A DNA stretch of 64,000 nt from Trinickia acidisoli (GTDB lineage: Bacteria > Pseudomonadota > Gammaproteobacteria > Burkholderiales > Burkholderiaceae), in NCBI RefSeq assembly GCF_017315725.1, contig NZ_JAFLRG010000002.1:1984001-2048000 (forward strand). The letters are read 5' to 3'. Made by a program: the position numbers and the translations under genes. The notes under the pieces are model-generated. The model did no database searches and had not been told where the DNA came from. It was given only the letters and a program-made list of their open reading frames with translations. Shown here piece after piece: positions 18,663 through 26,865 of this stretch (position 1 is its first letter; each line of letters begins with the position of its first letter).

Positions 18663-19007
18663 TTACAACATCGACAGTGCAGCGGTGCGACGCGGTTGCC
18701 GCCAATCGATGCCTTCGAGCAACATGGACAATTGCGCCGCCGTCAGATGGACCTTGCCGCCATCGGCCTGTGGCCACACGAAGCGCCCACGCTCGAGCCG
18801 CTTCGCAAGAAGCCAGAGCCCGTCTTCGGTCGCCCACATGAGCTTCACGAGATCGCCGCGCCGGCCCCGGAAGATGAACACGTTGCCGCCCAACGCATTG
18901 TCTTCGAGCGCCGTCTGCACCTTCGCCGCCAGCCCTTGGAATCCGCAGCGCATGTCGGTGACGCCGGCCACCAGCCAGACGCGTGTACCCGTGGGCAGCG
19001 AGATCAC
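18663..19007 (-). CDS. tnpB: IS66 accessory protein TnpB
   Basis: 114 residues, typical IS66 Orf2 (TnpB): GTRVWLVAGVTDMRCGFQGL near the start, NVFIFRGRRGDLVKLMWATEDG in the middle and FVWP near the end. Required for IS66 transposition, exact biochemical role unclear. Its start overlaps the tnpA stop by 4 bp (ATGA), so translation is coupled. Confidence 0.93.
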   Translation of the reverse strand: MISLPTGTRVWLVAGVTDMRCGFQGLAAKVQTALEDNALGGNVFIFRGRRGDLVKLMWATEDGLWLLAKRLERGRFVWPQADGGKVHLTAAQLSMLLEGIDWRQPRRTAALSML

Positions 19008-19408
19008 GATTGCAGGCTCCCCAGAACGAGCCGCAGCGTCTCGGCGTCGACGGCGCCGTCGACCTTGACGAGCGCGCTACCGATCCGAATCTCGATCGTC
19101 CCATTTCGCGGTGTCCGATGGTCAACGCCGGATGCTTGCGCCGACATCGCCACGCGCGCCGGCGGCGTCTCATGAACTACCGCCACGGGAATCAGGGGCG
19201 TCGTTTCGGCCTGCAATTGCGCGCGATAGCGGCTGCGCCAGGTGAACAGCATGTTCGCGTTGATGCCATTGTCTCGCGCCAGCTTCGCCACCGACACACC
19301 GGGCTCGCATGCCGCAGCGGCAAGTCGGCGTCGAAACTCGCGATCATAATTCGGGCGTCCCTTGCGGCTACCCGGCTTGGCTTCTGGCTCTGTCACAGTG
19401 ATGTCCAT
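19004..19408 (-). CDS. tnpA: IS66 accessory protein TnpA
   Basis: About 134 residues with a helix-turn-helix of the IS3/IS66 OrfA type (NYDREFRRRLAAAACEPGV, then VAKLARDNGINANMLFTWRSRY). It binds IS ends in related elements. Start taken at the ATG at 19408. An in-frame GTG at 19432 would add eight residues. First gene of the tnpABC operon. Confidence 0.9.
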   Translation of the reverse strand: MDITVTEPEAKPGSRKGRPNYDREFRRRLAAAACEPGVSVAKLARDNGINANMLFTWRSRYRAQLQAETTPLIPVAVVHETPPARVAMSAQASGVDHRTPRNGTIEIRIGSALVKVDGAVDAETLRLVLGSLQS

Positions 19409-19483
19409 CAAATCGAAAATGATGGGCACCACTTTGATGTCGGTTCTCGCCGTCGTCTACGACGGTTGTCGTGAGGTGCTTAC

Positions 19484-19854
19484 CGTGTGGCCAACGTGAG
19501 AGCGCGCAATCGCGGAATAAGCGAGACGAAGTGCTCTGCCGGAACGATTGCAAGAAGCGTAAGCAAAGCGCTCGCCGCCACCCGTCGCACCTCGGGCACC
19601 CAATCGTTCAAGCGCTCCGCTATCGACCCTACAAAAGAGCTGTCGCCGAGTTCGACCGCCCGGCTAATAGCAGCCTCCCTGACATAGCCACAATAGTGCG
19701 ATATACACAGCGCGATGAATGCGCGGTCGACGCTGAAGGCGATGGCCTCCAGCGCGGCATCAAGCGGCATCGATTCGCCCGCCAACAAATATACCGTCTG
19801 CGCAGGCGCCGTCCGAGGTGAGCGGGTTCCGAAAATCTTTGCGATGAGGTTCAT
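19484..19854 (-). pseudogene. N-terminal part of the HEAT-repeat-like gene split by IS66
   Basis: About 123 residues from the ATG at 19854, ending in LTLAT and then running into the IS66 terminus, where a stop appears within four bases. Helical repeats (VREAAISRAVEL, VPEVRRVAASALL) match those of the C-terminal part. The first 8 bases (19484-19491, CGTGTGGC) are the right target-site duplication. Joined to 15672-16728 the frame is continuous through ATRTDHSAWLFEFERRL. Confidence 0.8.
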
Positions 19855-20013
19855 TTAAATTGCTGTTCCTCTCGGCTCAGATTGCCGACCGCGTTCCCGC
19901 TGGCTGTGAGGAAATTGTATGGTTCCCGGAATTGGAAGGGGCCTCTGAAGTCTGTGACCCTATGCAATTGGCCGGATTCCGCCCAAACGCAACACCGAAA
20001 TTCCCTCGGTGCC

Positions 20014-20814
20014 CTACGCTGCTGGCGCCCCTGGCGATTGAACGTTGCTCTTTGCGCGATTGGGCCAACGCTTCAACCAGAAGATGATCGCCCCCACCGG
20101 AACGGAGACGTTGAGAATGATCGGCGCATACGGGCCGGCTCGAAAGAACCCTGAGCCGAGGGCCACGAAGCTGATTGGTTGAATGCTCGACGCGCCATTT
20201 GTCCAGTTGAACGACAACTGACCGATCCCGACGGCGACAAACAACAACCAAAGCCACTTGCGCTTCGCCAGGGGCGTACGAACGCAAGCGATAAAAGTCA
20301 GAACAACGAAGATCGGGATTGCAGTCGCGAGCCCGAAAACGACGTAGTGGACGGCTGTCTTGCCCGTGAAGGTGAAACGATTTTCCGTTTCGAGCGACTG
20401 CGTTCTCGGATAGACATGCATTCCCAGGATGACCCAGTGTCCGCTTTCCTTCCGCAGGACAACATTGGCCAGCGGCCACGTACTCGGATACTCGCTTTCC
20501 ACAGTCAAGCTGTAGGTGATGGTCCCGTTTACCGTTGATGTATTCACACCGACAACGTGCGTTTTTGCCGGTTTTCCCACAGGGAATACGTCTGCCATGC
20601 GTTCCAGTTGGCTGTGCGTCGACGCGGTATTGATTCCTGGATCAAGCTGACTTTCGACGCTCGAATAGTTCTTGTTTGAGAGTTCGGCAAGAACCTGCGT
20701 CGCCACGGCCAATGGCTCTTGGTGAGCTGGTGCTTCAAACGAAACTTGGTGATTGCAACCACCAAGCGTTACGAGAAGGGCGGACACACAGAGGAACCAC
20801 TGAAGAGCGCGCAT
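20014..20814 (-). CDS. Lipoprotein with C-terminal membrane helices, unknown function
   Basis: About 266 residues from the ATG at 20814. The N-terminus MRALQWFLCVSALLVTLGGC is a lipoprotein signal with the lipobox LGGC. A globular region of about 140 residues follows, then at least three hydrophobic helices (around AVHYVVFGLATAIPIFVVLTF, KWLWLLFVAVGIGQ and YAPIILNVSVPVGAIIFW). A lipid anchor combined with several membrane helices is unusual. The conserved-looking part resembles DUF4019/DUF3887-type extracytoplasmic domains only weakly. Located 160 bp upstream of the interrupted HEAT-like gene and on the same strand. Confidence 0.6.
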   Translation of the reverse strand: MRALQWFLCVSALLVTLGGCNHQVSFEAPAHQEPLAVATQVLAELSNKNYSSVESQLDPGINTASTHSQLERMADVFPVGKPAKTHVVGVNTSTVNGTITYSLTVESEYPSTWPLANVVLRKESGHWVILGMHVYPRTQSLETENRFTFTGKTAVHYVVFGLATAIPIFVVLTFIACVRTPLAKRKWLWLLFVAVGIGQLSFNWTNGASSIQPISFVALGSGFFRAGPYAPIILNVSVPVGAIIFWLKRWPNRAKSNVQSPGAPAA

Positions 20815-20963
20815 GCTTTTGTTCGTACCAAATTGCATCGTTGGGTAACTCATGAATGCATACCGCGCACTCAACGCCCCCTATTACGTCTCCGCCGAAT
20901 ACTGCACGCATCGACGGAGCTCGTTTGTTTTGCAGGCGCGGTGGTCACCGAGCCCAGGAACCG

Positions 20964-21461
20964 TCAATCACAAAACGACGACCCCTCATCAAACCCGCGC
21001 TTCCACCGTCGAACCTCAATCGCATCCTCGGGTACATCGGTCGGCGCTTGCCCAGCCTCGGCGCGCGTCAGCTTGATCGCGCAGGCGTTGCCATCAGCCA
21101 CCATATTGGCGACGTACGTCGCATCCTTCTCCGGCGTAAACGTAATAGTCGGGTTGCACCCGCGCACGATAAAGCCCACTGGCAACGGGATGACCGCGTG
21201 ATCGACGCTCATCGTGACAGAGACGGGCGCCCCGGCTCTCACTGCAATGCTTTTCTTCGAGTCGGACCTGAGCAACGCAACCCCATGCCGAGACGTGCAG
21301 GTTTGCGCGACATCATAGATCTGTACGGCTGTTGTCGAGTCCTGGTACCGATTGAAAGTAATCTGCGCGACGTCACCGGATGCAGGCGGTACGTACGCAC
21401 TCACGCATCCACTGATACAACCGACTGCCGTCAATATGACGGCGAGACGCGGAATCCCCAT
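20964..21461 (-). CDS. Small lipoprotein, unknown function
   Basis: 165 residues. Signal peptide with lipobox ISGC (MGIPRLAVILTAVGCISGC), then a predominantly beta domain with several cysteines (CTSRHG, RGCNPTITF, GNACAIKL), probably in the periplasm or outer membrane. No family recognised. It is followed on the same strand by the lipoprotein/membrane protein gene 150 bp downstream, so the two may be co-transcribed. Confidence 0.65.
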   Translation of the reverse strand: MGIPRLAVILTAVGCISGCVSAYVPPASGDVAQITFNRYQDSTTAVQIYDVAQTCTSRHGVALLRSDSKKSIAVRAGAPVSVTMSVDHAVIPLPVGFIVRGCNPTITFTPEKDATYVANMVADGNACAIKLTRAEAGQAPTDVPEDAIEVRRWKRGFDEGSSFCD

Positions 21462-21707
21462 ATCCGGAAAGCCTTCCTAAAGGTTTATGTAAGAATTGTT
21501 GTGCGACAAGTTTAAGGCGAGCATATCACGGTGATTTCCCGGTACGAAACCATAAAGATTTTTTGTCTGGTGCCGATATGTTCGTGGTCCGTTACTGGAA
21601 TGCGATTAAATTGAAGCTCGTCGGCTCTACCGTTGTCGAACGTTTTTATACGCGGGTGCTGAACGAACGTACGTCTGCCTGCATCGTATCCTCAGCGGCA
21701 CGATAAA
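21462..21707. other. AT-richer divergent promoter region
   Basis: Lower GC than the flanks, between the lipoprotein gene and the plus-strand gene at 21.7 kb. Promoters for both are expected here. I cannot single out a reliable -35/-10 pair. Confidence 0.35.
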
Positions 21708-21728
21708 TTGAGCATCTTGGAGGCGGTA

Positions 21729-22169
21729 GTGAAGAAGTGGTCGTCGCTTATGCCATTGGCGATGCTCGTATGGCATGCTCAATCGATGGCGATAGTGCCA
21801 GCGTCATACCGGGTGGAGATCCAGTTTCGCTTTGATCGAGGCGAGTTCGAGCTTTCCGAAGGGAAGCGGCGTTCGCTTGAACGACTTGCTGGGCGTGTCG
21901 ATGAACTCCGCTCCGGGGTCATATACATCGTTGTGCATGGCGACAGAGAGAGCGCCGACGCAACGATAGCCACGGACGAGGAGCTAGCCAGTGCTCGCGC
22001 AGGCATTGTTACCGCGATTTTCGCTCGAAAGGCGACGCCCGAGTTTGCGATCCACACCTACACGGAAGCCGTGCGGGACAAGGAACACGAAGGGATGGCT
22101 GATATCGTGATAAGGGGCGAGTGCAAAGCCGCTTATGCAGTGTGCGATGCCCGTTGGAACGAGCGGTAG
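21729..22169 (+). CDS. Secreted protein with an OmpA-C-like domain
   Basis: 146 residues from a GTG at 21729 with GGAGG five bases upstream, which gives the signal peptide MKKWSSLMPLAMLVWHAQSMA. An in-frame TTG at 21708 would spoil that signal. The mature part (IQFRFDRGEFELSEGKRRSLERLA, then VVHGDRESAD and LASARAGIVTAIF) follows the layout of an OmpA-like peptidoglycan-binding domain: F-x-x-G near the start, a V-x-G-x-x-D region and a final helix. The match is remote. No partner proteins are adjacent. Confidence 0.5.
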   Translation: MKKWSSLMPLAMLVWHAQSMAIVPASYRVEIQFRFDRGEFELSEGKRRSLERLAGRVDELRSGVIYIVVHGDRESADATIATDEELASARAGIVTAIFARKATPEFAIHTYTEAVRDKEHEGMADIVIRGECKAAYAVCDARWNER

Positions 22170-22351
22170 CGGCAAACGCGCTCTCCAAGGTGGGTAGGCC
22201 TAGCCGATTGGTTGTGCGAGTCGGAAACTATCCCCGATGGAGCGAGCGCTGCGGGCGTCTGGCTGCACGCGGCCACAACCGGTCGTTCGACAGCCCCACG
22301 CAGATCGTCAACAATCGGCTCAATCACTCATCGCGATGGGAAGTAAACCGG

Positions 22352-22765
22352 ATGGAACCTCGCAAGATTCAATTTACGGTGGATGAGCTTAGCCACTGGG
22401 CTGGGATGAGTGACTATGTGTTGATCCCGCCGGATCGCAGCTACAAGCTAGCCTTGCAATACGAAGGAGAACCGCCGAATGGTGATTCATATCACCTCGT
22501 CACGGTGGGCAGTCGCCAGTTACCCGGCTATGCGTGGGGCAGCATATTCTCGATGTCCGCTTGCTCGAGCTTCGTAGCGTTCAGTTGGATGGAGCGCAAG
22601 TTCGAAAGGCTGACGGCAATCGTCGATGTGAGGCGCAGCTTGTACTTCGCCTTACCCGTGTATATCTATCATCCGCGCATCGAATGGCCATTCGTTCAAA
22701 ATGGGGCTACCTCCGGGCCGGAATCCTACACATTCGTTGGCTCCGAGGTCTGGCGCGCGTTTTGA
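22352..22765 (+). CDS. Hypothetical protein
   Basis: 137 residues starting MEPRKIQFTVDELSHWAG. Mixed alpha/beta with many aromatics (YAWGSIFSM, FVAFSWMERKF, YIYHPRIEWPF). I recognise no domain. It lies in a run of small plus-strand genes that look like polymorphic-toxin immunity genes, and may itself be one, but nothing in the sequence proves it. Confidence 0.45.
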   Translation: MEPRKIQFTVDELSHWAGMSDYVLIPPDRSYKLALQYEGEPPNGDSYHLVTVGSRQLPGYAWGSIFSMSACSSFVAFSWMERKFERLTAIVDVRRSLYFALPVYIYHPRIEWPFVQNGATSGPESYTFVGSEVWRAF

Positions 22766-22937
22766 CGCCGCCATGATCGCTATATCCGGCGCCGCTCATG
22801 TAGCATCAGTCGGCATGAACGGCCAGTCGACACCGCTGCGTAGATCGTTGACAATTAACCTGATTCTCGCGGGTAACAGGTGCTCCGAGAGATCGAAGTT
22901 GCTTTGCAGTCGCTTTTGAAACCTTTTCTGACTGGAA

Positions 22938-23183
22938 ATGCTCGTGGATCTCCAAGTGATCTATACGCGAAGTAATCGAATTCTCCTGTCGCGCCGACTT
23001 TATGAGTCATGGCATCAGGTCCAAGATGACTTTTGTGGTTACATGGCTTCTCTTGGACCTTGGTCACCCGCCGAGACAATTGAATACTTGGGCGACGAAC
23101 ATCCTGAGCTCCATCCAAATGCAATCGACCAAGTCACCGCTTTTCTAGCCTCTGCAGAGCCCTTTGTCGAGCTACGATTCTAG
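22938..23183 (+). CDS. Small hypothetical protein, possible immunity protein
   Basis: 81 residues, soluble, acidic, with YESWHQVQDDFCGYMASLG and ELHPNAIDQVTAFLAS. No recognised domain. It ends two bases before the next small gene, so they are co-transcribed. Its low-GC codon use and company suggest an acquired immunity-type gene. Confidence 0.45.
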   Translation: MLVDLQVIYTRSNRILLSRRLYESWHQVQDDFCGYMASLGPWSPAETIEYLGDEHPELHPNAIDQVTAFLASAEPFVELRF

Positions 23184-23185
23184 CT

Positions 23186-23422
23186 ATGGAAAATGATCGT
23201 CTAACGACGCAAGAAGCGTATCTTGCGATGTTTGAATTTATTGTCGAACTCTACCGACGGACAAACTCCGATGATCTCGGTTCGGTATTGGGAGATCTAA
23301 GTCTTCTTTCAGATGGAACAACCGCCGATCCCGCAGCTTGGGGGGACTGGCTTAAGTGTGTTGAGAAGGCATGTGGTGGCGGCGTAGACACAAGTCTTGT
23401 AATAACTCCGCCCCCGAACTAA
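23186..23422 (+). CDS. Small protein resembling contact-toxin immunity proteins
   Basis: 78 residues. The pattern AYLAMFEFIVELYRRTNSDDLGSVLGDLSLLSDG followed by ADPAAWGDWLKCV recurs in small proteins found beside CDI or type VI secretion toxins, in my memory of such families. No toxin gene lies in this window, so it would be an orphan. GC is lower than in the core genes. Confidence 0.5.
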   Translation: MENDRLTTQEAYLAMFEFIVELYRRTNSDDLGSVLGDLSLLSDGTTADPAAWGDWLKCVEKACGGGVDTSLVITPPPN

Positions 23423-23496
23423 GACATGGCGATCAAGACGGAATAGCTTTGCTTGGTGCTACTTGTGGGCGGTCGTGGAAAGCGAAATGAGGTGCT

Positions 23497-23793
23497 ATGG
23501 GACAGAAGCTGGGCGAAACAGAATTAGAACTATACCGAAGAGTGGACGAGATTCTGTACTACGTATGGGATCCTATTGGCGTCGCCCCGAATGCCGTTAC
23601 ACGTGACGAATACCAAAGGTATTTGCCGAAAGTGTTCTCAATGTTGCAGGAGGGCGCGGACGCCTCGTCTATCGCCGTTTATCTGGACAACATTGCGACT
23701 GAAAGCATGGGACTGAACGGAAATCCGGAACATTCCAGACGAGTTGTTGAATTTCTGCTCGACTGGAAAACCGAGATTTACCGAACGCGGTAG
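23497..23793 (+). CDS. Small protein resembling polymorphic-toxin immunity proteins
   Basis: 98 residues: a helical protein with RRVDEILYYVWDPIGVA, DEYQRYLPKVFSMLQEGAD and YLDNIATESMGL. Proteins with this DE-x-x-YYVWDPIG signature are commonly encoded in immunity-gene arrays downstream of toxins. Start ATG has GAGG upstream. Together with the two preceding genes it forms a three-gene orphan array. Confidence 0.55.
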   Translation: MGQKLGETELELYRRVDEILYYVWDPIGVAPNAVTRDEYQRYLPKVFSMLQEGADASSIAVYLDNIATESMGLNGNPEHSRRVVEFLLDWKTEIYRTR

Positions 23794-24089
23794 CGACAAA
23801 CTTAAAACAAGCGGTGCGGCGAGGCAAAGTCTGCGCCTGACTATTACGCAGACGGTGCCCAAGACCCTGGGCGCGGTCGGCATTACCCACTGGTGCCCCT
23901 GACGGAGTGTCCTTCCCCCCGCCGCGACAATAGTATATCGACCTTGTGGAACTAGCCCAATAGTTGACCGCTCCGAATGAACGATCCGGATGGTCGCTTG
24001 CGACTGTTCGCTAACAGGAACACTGAAGGTCTCTTCTGGGTCGGATACGACCGCCCACCTCCGCTACTGGCCAGCCCATCAAAAACCCC
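23794..24089. other. Intergenic region without a gene
   Basis: Right boundary of the accessory island. I see no gene, RNA or repeat in it. Confidence 0.4.
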
Positions 24090-24626
24090 TCAAAACCCCA
24101 CCTTCAACTGAAACCCGATCGTAAACGGCAAGTTATCTGAGGGAATCGGCGGCACGAGAATAAAGTTCATCCCCACGCGCTTATACGTGACCATCACGAT
24201 CGGCGCGGCCACGGGGCCGATCGAATGATCGTGTCCGAAACCGTAGCGTCCGTAGTTGTAGCCGGAGATGAGCCCGCCCATGACAGCCAACCGCACGATT
24301 CCCCAATGGACGAATTCAGGCGCCCAAACGCCGCCGCCGTACCAAGAAGGATGAGAAAGCGAATTGCGGTACTCGCCTGCCGTCACCGCCCATTCCCCAT
24401 TGACCCAGCATTCGACGCCAAGCCCGGGATTGAAGTCTTCAAACGATTGCTTCGGATCGATGTGATGGGAGCCGAGCATCGCATCGACCCATAAACCACC
24501 GCCGCACCAATCGGCCGCGCGCGCCTGCGTGGCACCGATCGTGAATGCGATTGTCCCGAGCACGACCGCCATTGCAGCCTTAACCACCCGCTTGCCGATG
24601 CCGGGCACCCCCATCCTCAAACGCAT
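24090..24626 (-). CDS. Small outer-membrane beta-barrel-like protein
   Basis: 178 residues from the ATG at 24626, which has GGAG five bases upstream. Signal peptide ending ATQARA|ADW. The mature part alternates short beta strands and ends in QLKVGF with a terminal Phe, the usual outer-membrane insertion signal. The motif FNPGLGVECWVNGEWAVTAG and EYRNSLSHPSWYGGG occurs in uncharacterised proteobacterial and phage proteins. It lacks the HxSNG motif of the lipid A deacylase PagL, so I do not assign that function. Confidence 0.6.
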   Translation of the reverse strand: MRLRMGVPGIGKRVVKAAMAVVLGTIAFTIGATQARAADWCGGGLWVDAMLGSHHIDPKQSFEDFNPGLGVECWVNGEWAVTAGEYRNSLSHPSWYGGGVWAPEFVHWGIVRLAVMGGLISGYNYGRYGFGHDHSIGPVAAPIVMVTYKRVGMNFILVPPIPSDNLPFTIGFQLKVGF

Positions 24627-24829
24627 GTCCGCTCCATTTGCCGGCCGCCACCAGCGCTGGTTGTTGTTCATCATGGTTCGTCCGGCGTCGTGCCGTTCGT
24701 CGCGAACTCTACTACAGCAATTCGCGTACGTGACGACTAGAGACACGACTCGACCAAAGAACGTTGTGGATGATACGAACAGAACACGACATGACAAACA
24801 GCAAAAGCGGCACAACGAAACGCCAGCGA

Positions 24830-25315
24830 TCAAAGCCCGAGATCGGACAGCCCCGGATGATCGTCGGGCCGGCGGCCAAGCGGCCACCGGAATAAACGAT
24901 CTCCCTCGCGAATCGGCAAATCGTTGATACATGCAAAGCGCCGCGCCATCAGCCCATGCTCGTCGAATTCCCAGTTTTCGTTGCCGTATGACCGAAACCA
25001 ATTGCCCGAGTCGTCATGCCACTCATAAGCGAAGCGCACGGCAATACGATTTCCGTCGTGCGCCCACAACTCTTTGATGAGCCGGTAATCGAGTTCTTTC
25101 GCCCACTTGCGCCGCAAGAACGCGACGATGTCCGCGCGCCCCGTCACGAACTCGGCACGGTTTCGCCACACACTTTGCGCCGTGTACGCCAGCGCGACAC
25201 GCTCGGGGTCGCGCGAATTCCAACCATCCTCGGCCGCACGCACTTTCTGCTTCGCGGTCTCGAGCGTGAAGGGCGGCAACGGCGGTCGCGTTTCGTTAGG
25301 ACTCCTATCGGACAT
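24830..25315 (-). CDS. NTF2-like protein (DUF1348/SnoaL type)
   Basis: 161 residues. LETAKQKVRAAEDGWNSRDPERVALAYTAQSVWRNR and the C-terminal FDEHGLMARRFACINDLPI mark the DUF1348 subfamily of the NTF2-like fold. The family has no settled reaction; members are cone-shaped small-molecule binding proteins or isomerases. It lies nine bases downstream of the tetR gene and should be co-transcribed and controlled by it. Confidence 0.85.
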   Translation of the reverse strand: MSDRSPNETRPPLPPFTLETAKQKVRAAEDGWNSRDPERVALAYTAQSVWRNRAEFVTGRADIVAFLRRKWAKELDYRLIKELWAHDGNRIAVRFAYEWHDDSGNWFRSYGNENWEFDEHGLMARRFACINDLPIREGDRLFRWPLGRRPDDHPGLSDLGL

Positions 25316-25324
25316 GCGTTTCTC

Positions 25325-26017
25325 CTAGGTGGATGCCGGCTTCGATCTCGAAGCCCGGGATTGCGACGACGATGTCGCTTGATCGAGCAAATGCCGCGCG
25401 GCGGCTTGCGCGTCGTGGGCGGCATCGGCCGATCCGCTCACGAGCGCAACGCCGATGGCCCCATCGACGAGCACGAGCCACTGACGCGCGAGCGCCGCGG
25501 CTTGCCGGGCGCCGATACCGTACTCGGCCGCGAATGCATCGCAACGCTCCTCGATGAAGCGCAGCAATCCTGCTTTATGCGCTCGCGCCACAACACGAAT
25601 CGGATCGTCGGGCGAGGCGATTTCACCCGACGCATTGAGAAAGGCGCAGCCGTGAAAGCCCGGCGACGCAAACCATTCCCGCAACAGATCGAACATGCCG
25701 AGCAGTTGCGTGCGAGGCGTCCGCCCCTTGCGCAGCGTGCCTTGCTCGAACCAATGCATCCATCGCGTGTGCCGACGCTCGAGCGTCGCGGCCACCAGCG
25801 CATCCTTCGATTCGAAGTACGAATAGAAACTCTTACGCGTCGCGTGCGAGGCTCTGACGATGGCATCGACGCCCGTCGCGTGAATACCGCCCGAGTAGAT
25901 CAGCGCTTCCGCCGCATCTAAGAGCCGGTCTCGCGGCCCCGGTGGTGTCGCGGGTATCGCGGGTATCGCGCCCGCATCGCTCCGGCCTCCTTGAGAAACA
26001 TCGATTGGGGTTTTCAT
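25325..26017 (-). CDS. TetR-family transcriptional regulator
   Basis: 230 residues from the ATG at 26017. N-terminal HTH: PRDRLLDAAEALIYSGGIHATGVDAIV, with SHATRKSFYSYFESKDALVAATLERR covering the recognition helix. The C-terminal ligand domain has GFHGCAFLNASGE, common in TetR proteins that control small oxidoreductase or NTF2-like genes. Start choice: an upstream in-frame start would place the operator inside the coding sequence. Likely autoregulated through the inverted repeat directly upstream. Confidence 0.9.
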   Translation of the reverse strand: MKTPIDVSQGGRSDAGAIPAIPATPPGPRDRLLDAAEALIYSGGIHATGVDAIVRASHATRKSFYSYFESKDALVAATLERRHTRWMHWFEQGTLRKGRTPRTQLLGMFDLLREWFASPGFHGCAFLNASGEIASPDDPIRVVARAHKAGLLRFIEERCDAFAAEYGIGARQAAALARQWLVLVDGAIGVALVSGSADAAHDAQAAARHLLDQATSSSQSRASRSKPAST

Positions 26018-26021
26018 GGCG

Positions 26022-26050
26022 ACAAAGGTAGAACGATCATTCTCCTTTGT
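26022..26050. promoter_or_regulatory. Candidate TetR operator
   Basis: A 29-bp inverted repeat: outer arms ACAAAGG (26022-26028) and CCTTTGT (26044-26050), inner palindrome AGAACGATCATTCT (26030-26043) with two mismatches. It begins four bases upstream of the tetR start codon, the usual position of an autoregulatory site. Confidence 0.65.
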
Positions 26051-26090
26051 CAATCGCACGGTCGCATATAAGCTATCGGCCGAAGGGTTG

Positions 26091-26110
26091 AAGGTGAGAA
26101 CTTACGGGAA
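26091..26110 (+). repeat. Dispersed origin iteron
   Basis: AAGGTGAGAACTTACGGGAA fits the origin iteron. It lies between tetR and yceI, 6 kb left of the main array. Confidence 0.7.
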
Positions 26111-26169
26111 CCCGATGCGAAGCCGCTGTCGAACCGGAAGCGTCGGTCGAAGAAACGATGAAGGAAGCG

Positions 26170-26865
26170 ATGACGATGAAACGATTTTCGGTGCGCTCCG
26201 CTGGCATGCGCACAGCACTGAGTGCGGCCATCTTTGCGCTGTGCACGCTATCGATGTCGGCCTGCACGCCGCTGCGTGTGGTCACGCATACGGTTTCCGC
26301 CGACGAAGCGCGCGTACCTGTCGGTGACTATGTACTCGACGCCGACCACTGGAGCATCACGTTCGATGTCGAACACTTGAAATACTCGCGCTTCGTAATG
26401 CGCTTCGATCGTGCGCACGGCACGCTCCACTGGAAGACAGGCGGGCTCGACGCCAGCACCGTCGACGTGGCGATCGACGCGGGCAGCGTCGATACGAAAG
26501 TGCCGTTGCTCGACAAGGTGGTCAAGGGGCCGGACATGTTCGACGCCGCGACCTATCCAACCATCCAATTCGTAGGCAAACGCTTCGTCGCAGCGGGCCC
26601 GGCGCAAGGGAAATTGGAAGGCGATCTCACGATCCGAGGGGTCACGCGCCCCATGACGCTAGACGTCACGTTCAACGGATACGGGCGCAATCCATTGACG
26701 AAAGCCGACACGCTCGGGTTTTCAGCACAGGGGGCGTTCAGCCGCGCGCAGTTCGGATTGGGAACGTGGTATCCCGCCGTCGGCAACGATGTGCGAGTGC
26801 GCATCGAGGCCGAATTCGAGCGGCCCGCGGAGCAACCGCCTACTACGCCGTCCAGTCCAAAATAA
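26170..26865 (+). CDS. YceI-family lipoprotein
   Basis: About 231 residues. Lipobox LSMSAC in the N-terminal signal, then the YceI lipocalin-like barrel: GDYVLDADHWSITFDVEHLKYS, KGPDMFDAATYPTIQFVGK, and GDLTIRGVTRPMTLDVTFNG. YceI proteins bind polyisoprenoids or amphiphiles in the periplasm. Nearby hopanoid genes are 20 kb away and no link can be claimed. Three in-frame ATGs (26158, 26170, 26176) compete; AAGGA precedes the second. Its 3' end overlaps that of tdh by 23 bp on the opposite strand. Confidence 0.9.
   Translation: MTMKRFSVRSAGMRTALSAAIFALCTLSMSACTPLRVVTHTVSADEARVPVGDYVLDADHWSITFDVEHLKYSRFVMRFDRAHGTLHWKTGGLDASTVDVAIDAGSVDTKVPLLDKVVKGPDMFDAATYPTIQFVGKRFVAAGPAQGKLEGDLTIRGVTRPMTLDVTFNGYGRNPLTKADTLGFSAQGAFSRAQFGLGTWYPAVGNDVRVRIEAEFERPAEQPPTTPSSPK

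Larger units (their letters stand above)
16993..19483 (-). mobile_element. IS66-family insertion sequence (2.5 kb)
   Basis: Termini GTAAGCACC... at 16993 and ...GGTGCTTAC at 19483 enclose tnpA, tnpB and tnpC in the standard IS66 order on the minus strand. The right end is bordered by CGTGTGGC, matching the duplication to the left of the older fragment, not of this copy. Confidence 0.9.

Noticed and set aside
24090..24626. Lipid A deacylase (PagL) assignment for the small beta-barrel protein
   Set aside because: The His-x-Ser-Asn-Gly catalytic motif is missing. Only the barrel-like features are supported.
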